Assembly (NCBI RefSeq): GCF_004006175.1
Contig: NZ_CP033219.1
Location: 806,001 to 870,000 of the forward strand
DNA from: Parasedimentitalea marina
GTDB taxonomy: Bacteria; Pseudomonadota; Alphaproteobacteria; Rhodobacterales; Rhodobacteraceae
DNA length: 64,000 nucleotides
Direction of reading: 5' to 3'
The position numbers and the translations under genes were made by a program. Shown piece after piece: positions 8,461 through 17,335 of the stretch (positions are counted from its first letter, which is position 1; every line of letters begins with the position of its first letter). Below the pieces are notes generated by a model. That model searched no databases. It was not told where the DNA came from and was given only the letters and a program-made list of their open reading frames with translations.

Positions 8461-11400
8461 GTGCCGGGGTGGCGTACTGTGATGAAGGGCTCGCGATTTC
8501 AGCACCACGCAGACCATTTGCAATCGGAATCAGATGCTCGCAAGGTGTTCGCGGATCCATCACAACGTCGTCGGCGCTGGATGCGTTGGGCTGTGCTGTT
8601 CCTGTTGTTGTTTATTCCAGTCTGGGGCGGTGCATTTCTGCAGGATACCGTTTCATGGTCTAGTCTGAAGCAGGATTTTCACGCCTACTTTCCACGTGCA
8701 GTGCAAGATCTCGACCACGAAAATGATCATCTGCATGGCAACTCTCGTCACGATCAGATGTTGATGTCGGCCAATGCTTCTACTGTAGATGGCCCTGCAA
8801 CGACCTGCGGGCAGGTCGAGGCACCTCCCTATGCTGCAATGGCGGACAGTTCTATTCCACGGCGGGTGTTCGCCCATGTTCCGTCGGATTTGGCATGGGC
8901 TCATCTATCACTGGATGAGAGCTGTGACACTGTTGGCGTGATCGTTCCTGACTGGATTACGGTAAACCAAAAAGGCAGCGATTTCTCGGTTGCCGTTATG
9001 TCCGAAGACAGTCGGATGGGCGTTACCGACTACTCACAAGGCCTCGCTGAGGCACCGGCCTTCTTGCCAACGATCAAATTCAATACAGATGACAATATCG
9101 ATTACTTCACCGATGTTCTCTTGCAACCTGGGTCTCAAGCAGAGCTTGTGAGTGAGATCCGCCGTGCACTGATCGAACTAAACGCAATAGGTGGCTGTTT
9201 TGACTTCAACCACTTGAATGAAGAAGTGCTACTTCGTTTGAACCCACTTTTTGACGCTGCCCAAGAGGATTTTTCCCAAGCGGGTCTGCAATCCTGTATT
9301 GTTCTGCAAGGTGATGGGAACGTTTGGAAGAACCGTGTTTTTGTGCAGGGTTTTGATAAAGTGGTGCTCAAGCTGTTCCAGCAGCCTTGGGTGGGCTCGT
9401 CACCTGGTCCGCTGGCCTCGGATATTTGGTTTGCCGAAACAGCCACCCAGGCCAGAGACATCATTGGCGCCAACAGATTGGTGGCTGCAATCGGCAATTT
9501 TGCGGTTGATTGGGTTTCGGGGCAACCTACGCCACAAACCATTCCATACCCTGAAGCGATGCACCGAATTTCGCGCGCCGAGGCCGACCTTCGGTTCAGT
9601 GCCAATACATCCAACAGTTATAGCAGTTTTCGCGATGACCAAGGCGCGCTGCATAAACTCTGGATGTTGGACGCTGCGTCGGCGCGCAATCAGCTTATCA
9701 TGCTACAAAATTTGGGAATTCAGGATGTTGCGGTCTGGTCTGCCGGTCGGGAGGATCCTGGCATCTGGAACGTGTTTGCCAGCAACTCGAATGACTTCGA
9801 TACCCTGGCTGCAGATTTGGCGATTGTTCGTTTCGATAATTATGTCCAGTACTACGGCGACGGCGCGTTCTTGAAAATTCAGGACGAGCTGAAAGCGGGC
9901 CTGCGGACCGTAGAATTTGATCCGCTGTCAGGACGAGTCACTAACCAGTTTTTCAGTGTTTATCCCAATCCCTATTCCATCACGCGTTATGGCAAGCCGG
10001 AGGCCAAGAAATTGGTTCTCACTTTTGATGATGGCCCTGATCGTGAGACAACCCTGCCTATCTTGGACACCCTACGAGATATGGGGGTTCCAGCCGCTTT
10101 CTTTATCGTCGGTTCCAGTGTCATGAATGAGCCCGATTTGGTGGAGCGCATGGTGGACGAGGGACATGAAATTGGGTCTCATACGTTCTCGCATCCCGAG
10201 ATGCAGCTGGTATCCGCAGCGCGAGCAGAACTGGAACTATCCCTGTTGAGCAAAGCTGTCGCCGGGATCACGGGCCTGGGCATGACGCTTTACCGAGAGC
10301 CATTCCAGCGCAGCGGTGGACCGATAAGGGCGGACCGCGTGACCTCTCTGAAAGCTGCGCAGGATGCAGGGTACCACATCACCGGCATGGATGTTTCCTC
10401 ACATGATTGGGAGGGGCTGTCAGCGCAACAGATCGTAGATACCATAATCGAACAAGTGGAATCCGGTGCTGGGAATATCGTTCTGCTGCATGATGGCGGC
10501 CTGGATCGCTCTGCGACGGTGGCGGCTGTTCCAATGCTAATCACCGAACTCAGAGCGCGCGGTTATGAATTCACGTCTTTGTCTGATCTGCTTGGGTTGA
10601 GCCGTGAAACACTGATGCCCGCTTCTAACCATACAGCGCGTGTATTGGACCGGATTTCCTTCGCCGCTGTTTCAACCACACAGAAATCGGTAATGTGGAT
10701 ATTCTGGATTGTGTTGAGCATTGGCCTTCTTCGCTCGGGCGGCGTTCTTGTGCTTTCATTTCTGAGACGACCAAACAGACCGATAATGACATCAAACCAG
10801 CCCAAAGTTTCAGTCATCATTCCTGCGTTCAACGAAGAAAAAGTCATCGAACAGTGTATCAATAGCGTTCTGCGCAGTGACTACCCGAACTTTGAAGTGA
10901 TTATTGTGGATGATGGGTCTACCGACAATACGCTGAACAAAGTGCTGAAATTCAAACATAAGCCTAACGTCCGGCTTGTGATGCAGCCCAATCAGGGGAA
11001 GTGGGCTGCGTTGAATCGGGCAATTCTGGGACTGGATACAGATATTGCAGTTTGTATCGACGCCGATACACAGATCTGCAGAAATTCGATCACGCGTCTT
11101 GTTGGGCATTTCTCAAATCCAAAAGTTGGCGCTGTAGCTGGCAAAATCATTGTGGGTAATCGGCATAAGCTGCTGACACGGTTGCAGTCCCTGGAATATT
11201 CCATTTCGCAAAACATGGATCGCAAGGCTTATGATTTGTTCAACGGAATGCTTGTTGTACCGGGTGCACTGGGTGCCTGGCGTGTCCAGGCGCTGCGTGA
11301 CGGTGGCCTGTTCCGTAAAGATACAATGACAGAAGACTCGGATCTAACGATTTCGGTCAACCGGGCTGGATATCGGATTATTTATGATGAATATGCACGT

Positions 11401-11898
11401 GCCTATACCGAGGCTCCAGAACGTGTTCACCAATTGCTAACACAGCGCCTGCGTTGGTCACTGGGTATGCTTCAAAGTGCCTGGAAGCACAAAAACTCAG
11501 TGCTTGAGCGGCGCTCGATCGGGCTCGTGTCGATCCCGGATATGTTCATTTTTGGGTACATCTTTCCGATCTTGGCCCCGATTGCTGATATTCTTGTGCT
11601 GGCGTTAATGGTTCGGTTCTATCTGGAAGGCGCCAGTGCAGCTTCGCCTGAACTTCTGTGGGCTTATCTAACGTTGCCGATTTTAGAACTAGCTTTGGCC
11701 TTCATTGCCTTGCTTCGAGATCGCGACGAAAGCCTCTGGAGTTTATGCCTATGGCCGGCATATCGTGTTTTATACCGTCCACTTCTTTATTATTCGGTGA
11801 TCCGATCCATCACACGTGCTGTTAGTGGTCGGTTGGCCAATTGGGGTAAGTTGAACCGGCAAGGGCGAGATTACAGTCAGGTCACGCAGGTAAGATGA
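8461..11898 (+). CDS. Fused GH18-like / polysaccharide deacetylase / family 2 glycosyltransferase
   Basis: A 1145-residue inner-membrane enzyme with three parts. Residues 40-62 are a membrane anchor. Residues 135-470 resemble the GH18 chitinase-like barrel, but where the family has DxE at the active site this protein has Asp248-Phe-Asn250, so hydrolysis is probably lost. Residues 510-725 are a NodB deacetylase with its metal and catalytic motifs: TFDDGPD (521-527), HTFSH (574-578) and LLHDGG. After a helix at about 745-765, residues 780-1060 are a processive GT2 synthase with DDG (817-819), DAD (867-869), TED (957-959) and QRLRW (995-999), then two or three membrane helices. It should make, export and partly deacetylate a beta-linked amino-sugar polymer, as in poly-N-acetylglucosamine systems. 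The GTG at 8461 or the ATG at 8482 may be the start. It overlaps the next gene (ATGA). Confidence 0.85.
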   Translation: MPGWRTVMKGSRFQHHADHLQSESDARKVFADPSQRRRRWMRWAVLFLLLFIPVWGGAFLQDTVSWSSLKQDFHAYFPRAVQDLDHENDHLHGNSRHDQMLMSANASTVDGPATTCGQVEAPPYAAMADSSIPRRVFAHVPSDLAWAHLSLDESCDTVGVIVPDWITVNQKGSDFSVAVMSEDSRMGVTDYSQGLAEAPAFLPTIKFNTDDNIDYFTDVLLQPGSQAELVSEIRRALIELNAIGGCFDFNHLNEEVLLRLNPLFDAAQEDFSQAGLQSCIVLQGDGNVWKNRVFVQGFDKVVLKLFQQPWVGSSPGPLASDIWFAETATQARDIIGANRLVAAIGNFAVDWVSGQPTPQTIPYPEAMHRISRAEADLRFSANTSNSYSSFRDDQGALHKLWMLDAASARNQLIMLQNLGIQDVAVWSAGREDPGIWNVFASNSNDFDTLAADLAIVRFDNYVQYYGDGAFLKIQDELKAGLRTVEFDPLSGRVTNQFFSVYPNPYSITRYGKPEAKKLVLTFDDGPDRETTLPILDTLRDMGVPAAFFIVGSSVMNEPDLVERMVDEGHEIGSHTFSHPEMQLVSAARAELELSLLSKAVAGITGLGMTLYREPFQRSGGPIRADRVTSLKAAQDAGYHITGMDVSSHDWEGLSAQQIVDTIIEQVESGAGNIVLLHDGGLDRSATVAAVPMLITELRARGYEFTSLSDLLGLSRETLMPASNHTARVLDRISFAAVSTTQKSVMWIFWIVLSIGLLRSGGVLVLSFLRRPNRPIMTSNQPKVSVIIPAFNEEKVIEQCINSVLRSDYPNFEVIIVDDGSTDNTLNKVLKFKHKPNVRLVMQPNQGKWAALNRAILGLDTDIAVCIDADTQICRNSITRLVGHFSNPKVGAVAGKIIVGNRHKLLTRLQSLEYSISQNMDRKAYDLFNGMLVVPGALGAWRVQALRDGGLFRKDTMTEDSDLTISVNRAGYRIIYDEYARAYTEAPERVHQLLTQRLRWSLGMLQSAWKHKNSVLERRSIGLVSIPDMFIFGYIFPILAPIADILVLALMVRFYLEGASAASPELLWAYLTLPILELALAFIALLRDRDESLWSLCLWPAYRVLYRPLLYYSVIRSITRAVSGRLANWGKLNRQGRDYSQVTQVR

Positions 11899-14435
11899 AG
11901 CGCAGAGCATTTTTGCAAGGTTCGGTAGCCAGTTTTGGTGCACTGGCGTTCCCGTTCAGTAGGGCGGCCAGTGCCAGTGGCAGAGGTCTTGCAATGGTGG
12001 TGGTTGACGACATCGATATGTCCTCTTCTCTCCCTCATCTTATCGCTCTACTGGACGCTTTGAATGCACGCTTGATTCCAGTTACATGCTGTATTTCTCC
12101 CTATCATGAAAATGGCAGTCCCATTGATTTGGACACCCCATTGGCACAATTGATCCTTGCTTATATGTTGGGCAATCGCGGAGTGGAGGTCGCAGCATTT
12201 GTTCCCGAGCTTTCCCGGCAGTCCGAGTATTTTCAAGGCCGTTCCGTGCAGAAGGCGATCAAGGTATTTCGCGAAATTTTGCAGCCTGCTAAGGGAGCAA
12301 GGCAATATACTCCTTTGGTTCAATCTGTTGCATGTCTTGATGTCACGTCTCCGTTGTCTCCCACCGGGGTGAGGAGCGGTGGTTGTCATAACGTACTGGC
12401 TATTCCGACTGTTGATGGTCCTGTTCGGTCTGAAACCTGGCCCGATGGCACAGTGCGGCTTTTTGGGGGGCGTCGCATTGATTTTGGTGCCTATGACAGT
12501 TCTATGGTGGAAAAAGGCGCGGAAGAAAGTCAGCTGATCTATTACCTGTCGGCTCAAAAGCTTGAGACGCTGTCGGTAGAAGAGCTTGCCAAAGTGGCTA
12601 AGCGATTTACAGATGATTTGGTTGCACAGGAAATCGAGGGGAACTATTCCGTTCAGCCTTTGTCTGATTTGCAGTTTAGAGACAGCTATGGCTTCACTCG
12701 TCGCGTTGTTTTGCAACTTTTAGACCCGGCGCCGCTGGGCAGCACCGGGGGCAGGGCGATGGCCGAGTTTGCAACCTTGCTGGATGATCTGAACTTGCCC
12801 CACACACTAGGCCTGGCCGAGGCTGAAGGAACACGAGAGCAAAAGAGCGGATTTTGGTTGAGCACCGAAGATGTACCCTCTTTGAATATGGTGCGATTTC
12901 AATCCGGGATAGCAAACCAGCCTTCGGTAGTGGAGACTGTCCGGCCATTGGGCGCCGGAGTCGGGGTTGTGTTCGATCCTGTAGAAGAAGGGCAGGGCGG
13001 ACTGGATGAAAATGGATATCTCCACCTGGTTAAGGTGGATATTCGCAACGCCAATGATATTCGGCACTTGGGAAATATGTTCAGTCGGACGCAAGACGTC
13101 GTGCTGACAGTCCACGCCAGTGCTGTCCAAGATCCCTTTGACAGGCAGGATCTTCTTGCTTTTCTCAAAACGTTGAGCGGCGATGGTGTTAGTCGTATTG
13201 TCCCACTGTCCAAATTGGCTATGGGCCTTGTTTCCAAAGATCCGATCGATATTCGTCAGCGCCGTACATTGGCCGCGCTTCCCAGCCTAAGACAAGTACC
13301 GATTGTTCGAAGCCGGGCGGATAAAGACGCATTGCTAGAAGATGCACGGACGGCCTGGCGGTACTTTGAACGGTTCACGCATCCCCAAACCGGCCTATGC
13401 CCTGCGACCGTCAATTTCGCCCCCGGTGGTGGAAATATTCATAAAGCAGTTACGATGTGGGACGTGGGCAGCCAGATCAACGGCTTGATTTCGGCTGCGC
13501 GAATTGGATTGATTGATCAAAAGGAGTTCCGCCAGGCGATTACCAAGCTTCTTCCGCAAATTCGCGGGCGAGTTTCGCAGGATCGGCTTTTGCCCCAAGG
13601 TTGGATCGTGACGGATCGTCACAAATGGGGGAACAAAAATTTTGACGGCAGCGACGCTGGCCGCCTGATGTCAGCGCTTGATTGCCTGCGCCGCTATGAC
13701 GACAGCTTTGCGGTACAACTCGACAAGATCACCTCTGCTTGGGATTTGGACAAAGTTATTCTAAATGGTGAAATGCATTCAGTCACAGACGGGGTTTTAC
13801 ATAGCAGTTACGTGTCCCACAGTGCTCACTATTCTGCGCTTGCGTTCCGCCGCTGGGGGCTGACTGTGAAATCTCCTTACGAATTTTCTGCTGGTCAGTC
13901 GGTTCATGATAGTCAGATGGGTTTGCTGGAAGCGGTGGCCAAAATCGGTCCAATCGGTGCAGAGCCGTTGCTTCTGGAGGCAATGGAACTGGGAATGTCG
14001 CCTGAAAGTAAACATTTGGCTGACATGCTATTTACCGCTCAGTTTGAAGAGTTTCAGGAGACGGGGCAACTTGTCTGCGTGTCCGAGGGGCCGTTGGATG
14101 TCGAACCTTGGTTTTCCTACCAAGGGTTGCAGCTTGACGCCCAGAAACGGACATGGGCAATTGATACGGTTGGACAGGAAACCGAATACAGACAGCCTGA
14201 ATTCTGGCGATCTCATCACGTGATAAGTTGTAAGGCGGCTTTTCTTTGGGGGGCCTACCGGCCGCACAACTACTCTGACAGGCTGGTCAATTATGTCCGT
14301 ACACGTGCGCGTACCAAGAATGGTTTTGCGGCAAGTATCTTTAGTCAAAGCCAGCGTGCAACCGAGTATTATACAGATATCAACACCAATGCAGTTATAT
14401 TGCAGGCTGTTGCGCATTCCCTGGGAGCAGACTGA
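11895..14435 (+). CDS. Exported DUF3131 protein with a deacetylase-like N-terminal domain
   Basis: An 846-residue protein translationally coupled to the synthase by an ATGA overlap. Residues 1-27 are an export signal beginning MKRRAFLQG, close to a twin-arginine signal though the pattern is not perfect. Residues 33-450 contain a barrel-like domain whose start (MVVVDDIDMS) recalls NodB-type deacetylases but without the His motif. Residues 485-846 are a DUF3131 domain, alpha-helical and glycosidase-like (AWRYFERFTHPQTGLCP, TMWDVGSQINGLISAARIG, GSDAGRLMSALDCLRRYD). DUF3131 proteins are found in exopolysaccharide loci, so trimming or modifying the polymer in the periplasm is the likely job. No catalytic residues can be assigned with confidence. 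Confidence 0.75.
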   Translation: MKRRAFLQGSVASFGALAFPFSRAASASGRGLAMVVVDDIDMSSSLPHLIALLDALNARLIPVTCCISPYHENGSPIDLDTPLAQLILAYMLGNRGVEVAAFVPELSRQSEYFQGRSVQKAIKVFREILQPAKGARQYTPLVQSVACLDVTSPLSPTGVRSGGCHNVLAIPTVDGPVRSETWPDGTVRLFGGRRIDFGAYDSSMVEKGAEESQLIYYLSAQKLETLSVEELAKVAKRFTDDLVAQEIEGNYSVQPLSDLQFRDSYGFTRRVVLQLLDPAPLGSTGGRAMAEFATLLDDLNLPHTLGLAEAEGTREQKSGFWLSTEDVPSLNMVRFQSGIANQPSVVETVRPLGAGVGVVFDPVEEGQGGLDENGYLHLVKVDIRNANDIRHLGNMFSRTQDVVLTVHASAVQDPFDRQDLLAFLKTLSGDGVSRIVPLSKLAMGLVSKDPIDIRQRRTLAALPSLRQVPIVRSRADKDALLEDARTAWRYFERFTHPQTGLCPATVNFAPGGGNIHKAVTMWDVGSQINGLISAARIGLIDQKEFRQAITKLLPQIRGRVSQDRLLPQGWIVTDRHKWGNKNFDGSDAGRLMSALDCLRRYDDSFAVQLDKITSAWDLDKVILNGEMHSVTDGVLHSSYVSHSAHYSALAFRRWGLTVKSPYEFSAGQSVHDSQMGLLEAVAKIGPIGAEPLLLEAMELGMSPESKHLADMLFTAQFEEFQETGQLVCVSEGPLDVEPWFSYQGLQLDAQKRTWAIDTVGQETEYRQPEFWRSHHVISCKAAFLWGAYRPHNYSDRLVNYVRTRARTKNGFAASIFSQSQRATEYYTDINTNAVILQAVAHSLGAD

Positions 14436-14458
14436 AAAATGCGCAACGCCATATTGTC

Positions 14459-15082
14459 TTAAAAGACTTGGCAACCACTTGCCGCAAGTTCCCCGGGGCT
14501 GACAGGTAGACCGGGGCTGGGGTTAATAATGGCATTTTGCAATCCGGTTATGCGGTACATGCAGCTGGTCGTAAACGTTTTGTCAGAATGCCGTCCTCCA
14601 ACATAGATATCGATCCAAGGATGCCCATTGTATCCTGAATGGCAAGGCCCGTCCTGAGGGTTGTTTCCATCACCACATAGATCTTCAACGATCGCGTATT
14701 TTCTGATCCTTTCGATATAAAACCGAGTGCCAGCTTGGAAGTCCATTGTACTTCGGCCCCCATTTTTGACATGACCAACTGCAAGCGTGACAGGGTCTTC
14801 GTACGTGCCTGTACCACCAGCGCGATTGTGAATGACTGGACGGGCGATTTGTGCGGATCCTGGCGGGGTATTGTCCCAGTAACTGTATCCTGTCAGATAA
14901 ACCTGCGTTGTTTGTCCGCCGTAACTATCAGGCACAGCAAGTCGGCTAACAGTACCACTGGCGTGCGCTTGCTCGGTTCCTGAAAAGGCCAGGGATCGAC
15001 TAGTGGCGTTTGTGCTGCTGCAAGCACCAGTTAGGGCCAAAAGGGCAACAACAATTCCTGTATTCGTTTTAAACTTGGTCAT
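14459..15082 (-). CDS. Putative outer-membrane lipoprotein
   Basis: A 207-residue protein from the ATG at 15082, which has a GGGA ribosome-binding site; an in-frame TTG at 15100 would add six residues. A lipoprotein signal ends in LTGAC, so Cys21 should be lipidated. The mature part has VYLTGYSYWDN, HNRAGGTGTYEDPVTLAVGH and YIERIRKYAIVEDLCGDG, then HPWIDIYVGG. The alternating beta strands and the Gly-Asp-Trp pattern suggest a small double-psi beta-barrel or 3D-like fold, seen in cell-wall and polysaccharide-binding proteins; this is tentative. It is convergent with the DUF3131 gene, 23 bases away, and may belong functionally to the same surface-polymer cluster. Confidence 0.6.
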   Translation of the reverse strand: MTKFKTNTGIVVALLALTGACSSTNATSRSLAFSGTEQAHASGTVSRLAVPDSYGGQTTQVYLTGYSYWDNTPPGSAQIARPVIHNRAGGTGTYEDPVTLAVGHVKNGGRSTMDFQAGTRFYIERIRKYAIVEDLCGDGNNPQDGPCHSGYNGHPWIDIYVGGRHSDKTFTTSCMYRITGLQNAIINPSPGLPVSPGELAASGCQVF

Positions 15083-15225
15083 GGTTACATCCCGCTTCAA
15101 GTGACTGGAGCCGTCAGAGCGGAACAGATGTCACTGGCACCACCCGGCTGAGAACAAGGCTGAACCGAAGTGGTTTCCAAGTGGTAAAAATCACCGTGAA
15201 CATACAGTGAACATAATGTACAATT

Positions 15226-15780
15226 TTATTTAAAAACAATGCATTGAACGTAGCTTGTTAAGTGCGTGATCACCTTGTCATGAGGCTGAGAAAAATTCGA
15301 GATGTGGATCAACCACAACCCGCGCGCCTCCGCACGCCAGCGTTTCAGATCCTTGCCTTCCAGACATGGCTTCTACTCCTTCGCTGGCTTCGGGTCCTGT
15401 ACGCAAATTTGCTCTTTGGTCGGGGCGTCGATGACGAAGGCAGCGTTGAGGCCCCTATTTGATACCGTAGTGCAGGGCTGGGCGTTCCGCGCTGATCTTG
15501 TCTCACAATGCCCTCAGAGCTGCATTCTCAAGCCGGAATCCAGCGCCGTCAGAGGTCAAGGCCCTGCAGCGCGCTCTCATGTGGTCAGGAAGTTGTTTTC
15601 TGGCAGGCTATTGACCTTCAAGAATTGAAGCTCATATCCCTTGGCAAGTGCCTCCTGACTCATAGTCAGGTTGGCCCGGTAAGTCGTCACCCCTTCGAAC
15701 ACCTGGTGGTCGCCAAAGTCCACCACGCTTTCGATTGTCGCCTCTCTCAGGAAGTATTCCAGTCTGCCACTGTAGCCACA
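15226..15780 (-). pseudogene. Decayed type IIG (Eco57I-like) restriction-modification enzyme, specificity domain
   Basis: Three blocks in different frames line up with the C-terminal target-recognition part of fused type IIG enzymes. Block one (15780-15577) reads LEYFLREATIESVVDFGD and then HQVFEGVTTYRANLT, ending at TGA. Block two (about 15530-15458) reads DKISAERPALHYGIK. Block three (15453-15226) reads GLNAAFVIDAPTKEQIC and then CLEGKDLKRW, followed by ITHLTSY, matching the family's I-K-T-G-L-N-x-A-F-V-I-D and F-L-x-G-K-D-I-K-R-W signatures. Between them are a TGA near 15507, a one-base frameshift near 15455 and a TAG near 15373. The methyltransferase and nuclease parts are absent. The gene is dead, the remnant of a lost R-M system next to a tRNA. 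Confidence 0.75.
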
Positions 15781-15861
15781 GCAACAGTCATTCTCTGGTT
15801 ATGGGGCCCGAGCTGAGGCAAAACGATTCCAGGTGAATTTCAAATGTGTGATTGAGGGAAT

Positions 15862-16623
15862 TCATTTCTTTTGTAGAAATATATATAAGTGCGTGCCAAA
15901 ATTACGTGGCAAGATCCAATTGTAGAACTTGAATACCCTTGCAAGAAACATAAATCGCCCAGCATAACCTTCGGGCCCGGAATAGACGTAGCTGTAGTTG
16001 TTGAATAAATCTTCACCAAAGTACTTTTTGACGCTCCCAACCGTATTCAGTTTATAATGAGTTGGAAAAACATCCTCCGCGCCTCTTTTCCCGCTTTCTT
16101 TCGCAATCATTCCCAGCATCCCCAGAACACATACATGCAACCTGTTAGGAATCAGCGATGATGCAACAGCAACATATCCAAATCTATTTGTTGTCCAAGC
16201 GCATATCCAGCCTCCAGGTTTTAGTATGCGGTTAAGCTCAGCCGCAGCCAGTGACGGGTCTTCCAAATGCTCAAAAACCGCATAGCTAAATATTAGATCA
16301 ATGCTATTATCCGGCAAAGGAATTTTTCCGTCTGTCCCCAAGACATAAGTTTCGTCCATACGCTGGTTGCTCTCGACAGCGTTATCTACATCCACACCGA
16401 TAATTTTAGTGACGATCCCACTATTCTTGAAGTCCTGAAGCGATGTAATATATTTATTATGGCCGTCGGCCCATTCACCACGACCCGCACCGAAATCAAG
16501 AACAACCATGTCTTCTAGTGCCAGTGATCGGACTCTATTAAAAAACTGGACTTTGTGATCGAATCTAGAAAATCCGCCAGCAAAAAATTCAGGGTACAAT
16601 TTGTCAATTGCTCTATTGGCCAT
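15862..16623 (-). CDS. Class I SAM-dependent methyltransferase
   Basis: A 253-residue protein with the class I methyltransferase fold (Methyltransf_11 type). The SAM-binding motif is VVLDFGAGRGEW at 40-51, an acidic residue follows in IIGVDVDN, motif II is SIDLIFSYAVFEHLEDP, and motif III is ILKPGGWICAWTTNRFG. The C-terminal 90 residues are aromatic and hydrophobic and probably form the substrate cap. Family members methylate small molecules, sugars or lipids in surface-polymer loci, so this is not a DNA methyltransferase despite lying next to the dead R-M gene. It lies in AT-rich DNA, with lower GC than the phosphate genes that follow, consistent with transfer. The substrate is unknown. Confidence 0.7.
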   Translation of the reverse strand: MANRAIDKLYPEFFAGGFSRFDHKVQFFNRVRSLALEDMVVLDFGAGRGEWADGHNKYITSLQDFKNSGIVTKIIGVDVDNAVESNQRMDETYVLGTDGKIPLPDNSIDLIFSYAVFEHLEDPSLAAAELNRILKPGGWICAWTTNRFGYVAVASSLIPNRLHVCVLGMLGMIAKESGKRGAEDVFPTHYKLNTVGSVKKYFGEDLFNNYSYVYSGPEGYAGRFMFLARVFKFYNWILPRNFGTHLYIFLQKK

Positions 16624-16951
16624 TAGGTCAACTTTCGAAATTAGAAGGGCGAAATGTCGTCCGGAATTTTATACATTAATTTTGCATGTCGCAGACCTAA
16701 CGGATCAATCGACTGCGGTTTTAGTAATAATGCAAGTCAACACTTTTATGCGGACTCTTAAGTTATACTCAACTTAAAGCTTATTCGCTATTTTCTACTG
16801 AACAATGCAAGGCTGTCAACACTCTAACTGACATTCCCAAATGCTGTGCCATGTATCCAAAGCGAAGCAAAACAGCAGGCTCAGGGCCCAAAACCAAAAA
16901 CTGTTACTTTCCACTTATTTTTTCATCGCCTAATCGACGGCTGTGCTGGTA
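16624..16951. other. AT-rich intergenic stretch, 328 bases
   Basis: No gene is seen. An inverted repeat, TTAAGTT-N6-AACTTAA, lies at 16758-16777 and could be an operator for the methyltransferase gene, which is read leftward from 16623. Confidence 0.4.
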
Positions 16952-17005
16952 GCTCCATAGCTCAACAGGATAGAGCAATCGGCTTCTAATCGGTTGGCCG
17001 GGGGC
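16952..17005 (+). pseudogene. Truncated tRNA-Arg (UCU) copy
   Basis: The acceptor, D-arm and anticodon arm of a tRNA-Arg are recognisable (GCTCCATAGCTCAACAGGAT, then the loop around TTCTAA), but the sequence breaks off at the start of the T-arm and runs into unrelated DNA. The intact tRNA-Arg(UCU) lies about 200 bases downstream. The 3' third is missing, so it cannot be a working tRNA. Confidence 0.6.
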
Positions 17006-17207
17006 GGGAAAATTGATTTATTTCAATGAGTAATGCTTTTGAGGGCTGGGGCGAACTGTTTTCCGAACTGTTTTCGCTTTATCGCCAAACAACTGGGTAG
17101 GATGTCGGCCTTCCGAACAGTTGAACGAAAACTGATTTTGCCTTTGAACTCAGTTGAGATGGAGGATAGACAAAACGCAAGACAGTCATTTTGATTTGCC
17201 TTTATGC

Positions 17208-17284
17208 GGCTCCGTAGCTCAACTGGATAGAGCAAGGACCTTCTAAGTCCGAGGTTGAGGGTTCAAGTCCTTCCGGGGCCGCCA
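17208..17284 (+). tRNA. tRNA-Arg (anticodon UCU)
   Basis: A full cloverleaf can be folded. The acceptor stem GGCTCCG pairs with CGGGGCC (one T-G pair), the D-stem GCTC pairs with GAGC, the anticodon loop CTTCTAA carries TCT, the T-arm has GAGGG-TTCAAGT-CCTTC, and the gene encodes its own CCA after the discriminator G. It reads AGA codons. It is convergent with phoB and forms the right edge of the accessory DNA. Confidence 0.9.
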
Positions 17285-17335
17285 TTTCTTAAGAACATTT
17301 GTCCAATGGAGTTTGGGACGAAGCGCGGGTTGGTG

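Noticed and set aside
15302..15816. Overlapping plus-strand open frames in the 15 kb region
   Set aside because: They run across the decayed type IIG remnant on the other strand; no ribosome-binding sites and no family resemblance.
15862..16623. SAM methyltransferase as the surviving methylase of the dead R-M system
   Set aside because: It has small-molecule methyltransferase motifs and no DNA-methylase NPPY/DPPY catalytic motif.
17052..17125. Short direct and inverted copies of CGAACTGTTTT between the two tRNA-Arg sequences
   Set aside because: Only 7-11 bases each and not regularly spaced; could be chance, with no sign of a CRISPR or integron array.
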